Shown: positions 61,774-64,000 of the stretch, piece after piece
Numbering within the stretch: position 1 is the stretch's first letter
Layout of the letters: each line of letters starts with the position of its first letter
Assembly: GCA_965223255.1 (NCBI GenBank)
Contig: CBDCWA010000004.1
Location: forward strand, 124,001-188,000
From: CBDCWA01 sp965223255
Lineage (GTDB): Bacteria > Pseudomonadota > Alphaproteobacteria > Rhizobiales > Hyphomicrobiaceae
Length of the DNA stretch: 64,000 bases
Reading direction: 5' to 3'
The notes under the pieces: generated by a model
What the model was told of the DNA's origin: nothing
Databases searched by the model: none
The model's input: only the letters and a program-made list of their open reading frames with translations
Translations under genes and position numbers: made by a program

Positions 61774-63135
61774 TTAAGACCTTTTCCGGCTCATCATCCT
61801 TCGGAACTTAGCCGCCCATCCGGGCCGCTCGACCTGTTCGTTACGTTCGAGCGCCAAAGCATCAGGGTTAACGTCCCTACTGATCACGCTCCCCGATCCG
61901 ACAAAAGCACCGTCCCCGATCTTTACCGGTGCCACCAATGCCGAATTGGACCCGATGAACGCCTGCGCACCCACTTCGGTCCGGTGTTTAGAAAATCCGT
62001 CATAGTTGCAAAAGATTGTACCAGCACCAATGTTGGCACCCTCACCGACCATGCCATCACCGAGATACGCCAGATGATTGGCTTTGGCACCAGCGCCCAT
62101 GTCCACATTCTTGACTTCGACAAAGTTACCGATATGCACATCGGGGCCGATCACAGCCCCAGGCCGGAGCCGGGCAAACGGGCCGACGATCGCACCGCTA
62201 TGGACATGCACACCACTCAGGTGACAATTGGCGCGGATATGCACGTTGGATTCAAGGGTGACACCGGGTTCAAAAAACACGTTAGGCTCAATCGTCACAT
62301 CCTGCCCAATCACCGTGTCAAACGATAGCCACACCGTCTCTGGTGCAATCATCGTGCAACCGGCCTGCATTGCCGCCTGACGCGCCCGTTCCTGATAAAG
62401 TCGCTCTACGACCGCCAATTGGTCCCGCGAATTGACGCCTAGCACCTCGTCCTCATCGCACACCGTAACCGCCGCCGTCAGCCCTTGCTGGCGCGCAATG
62501 GCTATAGCGTCGGTCAGATAATATTCACCCTTTGCATTATTGTTTCCGATCGCCGTTAGTAATTGCAGCAGGTTTGGGCAGCGAAACCCCATAACACCTG
62601 AATTGCAAAGGGTGATGCGCCGCTCGTCAGGGCTCGCGTCCTTTTCCTCGCGGATCGCCACAAGCTGGCCATCGCCATCACAAATGAGCCGGCCATATCC
62701 GGTGGGATTACGCGCTTCAAACCCCAAAACGGCAATACTAGCGCCGGCTGCCAAGGTGGCCTGTAAGCGCGACAATGTCTGCGGCAAAATCAGCGGCGTA
62801 TCTGCAAACAGCACCAGCACATCCCCGTCATGCTGCGTGAGCATTTCACGCGCCGCTAAGACGGCATCAGCCGTTCCCCGCTGTTCGCCCTGCACGGCAA
62901 TGGCAACATCCGCCACATGTTTGCGCGCCTCGCCGGCAACATGATCCATATCAGGACCAACAACCACAACAGTTGCGCTCGCCGCCACATCGCTCGTTGC
63001 TGCCAACACATGGCCTAGCATCGACCGCCCGGCAACGGCATGCAGGATTTTGGGAGTATCGGAACGCATCCGTGTACCCTTGCCTGCAGCCAACACAATG
63101 GTCATCAGATTGTTTGCGGACATCAGTCTGCTCAT
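61774..63135 (-). CDS. glmU: Bifunctional UDP-N-acetylglucosamine pyrophosphorylase GlmU
   Basis: A 453-residue enzyme that acetylates GlcN-1-P and couples it to UTP. The N-terminal uridylyltransferase has IVLAAGKGTRMRSDTPKILHAVAGR, VLFADTPLI and NSGVMGF. The C-terminal left-handed beta-helix with hexapeptide repeats is complete (GATxxP-like FFEPGVTLE, RLRPGAVIGPDVHIGNFVEVK, NIGAGTIFCNYDGFSKHRT, IGSNSALVAPVKIGDGAFVGSGSVIS). The start may be ATG 63135 (AGAGG nearby) or 63123. It is the first gene of the glmU-glmS unit. Confidence 0.96.
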   Translation of the reverse strand: MSRLMSANNLMTIVLAAGKGTRMRSDTPKILHAVAGRSMLGHVLAATSDVAASATVVVVGPDMDHVAGEARKHVADVAIAVQGEQRGTADAVLAAREMLTQHDGDVLVLFADTPLILPQTLSRLQATLAAGASIAVLGFEARNPTGYGRLICDGDGQLVAIREEKDASPDERRITLCNSGVMGFRCPNLLQLLTAIGNNNAKGEYYLTDAIAIARQQGLTAAVTVCDEDEVLGVNSRDQLAVVERLYQERARQAAMQAGCTMIAPETVWLSFDTVIGQDVTIEPNVFFEPGVTLESNVHIRANCHLSGVHVHSGAIVGPFARLRPGAVIGPDVHIGNFVEVKNVDMGAGAKANHLAYLGDGMVGEGANIGAGTIFCNYDGFSKHRTEVGAQAFIGSNSALVAPVKIGDGAFVGSGSVISRDVNPDALALERNEQVERPGWAAKFRRMMSRKRS

Positions 63136-63582
63136 TCGCCTCTAGTTCTAGTATGAACGCTGGACCGGCCTGGCAACGAACTAAATCAGATTACCCTGTG
63201 GTTACATCGGTACGATCACAACGGGTACCATCAAATAGAGCAGCAACACGCCAGACAAACTGAGTTGGCCTTGCGCCCCCGAGCCCCGCCAAATCTATTC
63301 CCCGGGAGTGTTAAGCAACCGAACCGCCCCTTGCAATGCCAAATGCGCATACCCGGGAGCCATTCACTTTTATCCCTAATCGACGAGCATAATTGGCGCG
63401 AATCACTTCGCCAGGCCATCAAATTGTGGCTGATTGGCCCATTTCCACACCCGCATCACGGATTTTGGAACCCATTTGTTGACCCCGAATTGAGACTCAA
63501 GCCAGGACGGGACACGCACGGAAAGGCCACGTTGTGGCTGAGAAGAGTTGCTGCCTCACGGAGCATCTTTGGAGGATTATCA
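63136..63582. other. Intergenic region upstream of glmU
   Basis: About 450 bases between divergent glmU and a membrane protein gene. A 63-residue open frame on the minus strand (63231-63422) lacks a ribosome-binding site and protein character. No structured element was seen. Confidence 0.35.
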
Positions 63583-64000
63583 ATGCCGACATCTGTGGAT
63601 AAGCCACGCAAGAGCGGTTCACCCAGCCAGGGTGACGCCAAGGTGTTTGGCGCTTACCAGTTGATTTGGATCTGCTTGGCATTGGTCGCGATCAGCTATT
63701 TGAGTGTGATTGCTTTTCAGCCGGGCGTGGCAAACCGCATCACGCACAAAGGACCGCCGACGCTTGATGGTTTCGCCGCAAGACAGCCTAGCCAGACCAG
63801 CGAAACCATTAATAACATCACCAAAGATCTAGAGATCGTAAAGCAAGAGACAATCGCCCAGAAGATGGCGACAAGCGCGCTCAATCAACGCGTAACCGCC
63901 CTGGAAACCCGTCTAAAAAAGAAACAACCCAACCTTGCCGCACTGCCCCAAGATCGAGCTTCTGTCCCGACGACGGATGACGGTGCCATTACCGCCAATG
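63583..64000 (+). CDS. Hypothetical membrane protein with coiled coil (partial, runs off window)
   Basis: From the ATG at 63583 (GGAGGATT upstream, a strong ribosome-binding site) the frame stays open to the window end, giving at least 139 residues. A polar start (MPTSVDKPRKSGSPSQGDAK) is followed by one hydrophobic helix at about residues 26-45 (LIWICLALVAISYLSVIAF). A helical region with heptad character then follows (TINNITKDLEIVKQETIAQKM and NQRVTALETRLKKK). It looks like a single-pass inner-membrane protein with a periplasmic coiled coil. No family can be assigned from the visible part. Confidence 0.7.
   Translation, partial: MPTSVDKPRKSGSPSQGDAKVFGAYQLIWICLALVAISYLSVIAFQPGVANRITHKGPPTLDGFAARQPSQTSETINNITKDLEIVKQETIAQKMATSALNQRVTALETRLKKKQPNLAALPQDRASVPTTDDGAITAN

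Noticed and set aside
63231..63422. 63-residue minus-strand open frame upstream of glmU.
   Set aside because: No ribosome-binding site, and the composition is not protein-like.

Overview
The window reads as a chromosomal segment of an alphaproteobacterium, most likely order Hyphomicrobiales (Rhizobiales). The right end carries a housekeeping block typical of that order: mfd, sdhE, recG, a DUF502 membrane protein, a SPOR-domain protein, glmS and glmU. It also has two Porin_2-type porins, an IalB-family protein, HspQ and a BcsS-like protein. There is no phage, CRISPR array, rRNA or tRNA that I could see. The only mobile-element trace is a decayed IS3-type transposase at about 668-1054.

Layout. 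(1) 1-4980: the end of a sulfopyruvate decarboxylase-like gene pair, the IS remnant, a small catabolic set (VOC dioxygenase-like, FAH hydrolase, 3-hydroxyisobutyrate dehydrogenase-like) and an unknown membrane protein. (2) 5027-7261: glnS and a small membrane protein. (3) 7297-16263: a type I secretion locus with HlyD adaptor, two different ABC exporters and, divergently, a 1055-residue protein made almost wholly of RTX nonapeptides. (4) 16415-24982: a TerB-like protein, a Pls/PosA-family NRPS, a divergent lysine 2,3-aminomutase, and a two-gene operon of an Ntn hydrolase (peptidase C45 family) and a membrane-anchored alpha/beta hydrolase. (5) 25337-27092: a secreted VOC protein, a 59-residue protein and the BcsS-like protein. 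(6) 27388-34241: two amidohydrolases around a second sulfopyruvate decarboxylase-like pair, small membrane proteins, a D-2-hydroxyacid dehydrogenase and an AhpD/CMD protein. (7) 34256-40569: a winged-helix/TPR regulator divergent from a methyltransferase, several unknown secreted proteins and porin 1. (8) 41329-49131: an orphan FixJ-type regulator, a Tat-exported Arg/Tyr-repeat protein, porin 2, a UbiH-type monooxygenase, an LpxL-type acyltransferase, HspQ and IalB. (9) 49394-64000: a YejA-like binding protein, then the housekeeping block and a truncated membrane protein.

Two loci look most like undescribed biology. The first is 16924-24982. The NRPS has the A-PCP-membrane/left-handed-helix plan of poly-epsilon-lysine and poly-ornithine synthases, and its pocket has an acidic residue where lysine-type codes have one. 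It faces a lysine 2,3-aminomutase that keeps both substrate-binding aspartates, so a beta-lysine-containing polycation or oligomer is a reasonable prediction. The adjacent C45 hydrolase and alpha/beta hydrolase could process such amide bonds. The second is the 184-residue protein at 42246-42800. It has a Tat signal, an acidic segment and then a 66-residue tract built of Tyr-Arg-Arg repeats, preceded by a strong ribosome-binding site.

The secretion locus is also notable. The RTX protein has no recognisable enzymatic domain and shows recent DNA-level repeat expansion. One of the two ABC subunits has lost its Q-loop Gln, signature motif and switch His, which suggests an asymmetric heterodimer. 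Much of the window encodes cell-surface or exported material (acidic Ca-binding RTX, predicted polycation, Arg-rich protein, porins, lipid A acyltransferase), so an envelope-modification theme is plausible but unproven.
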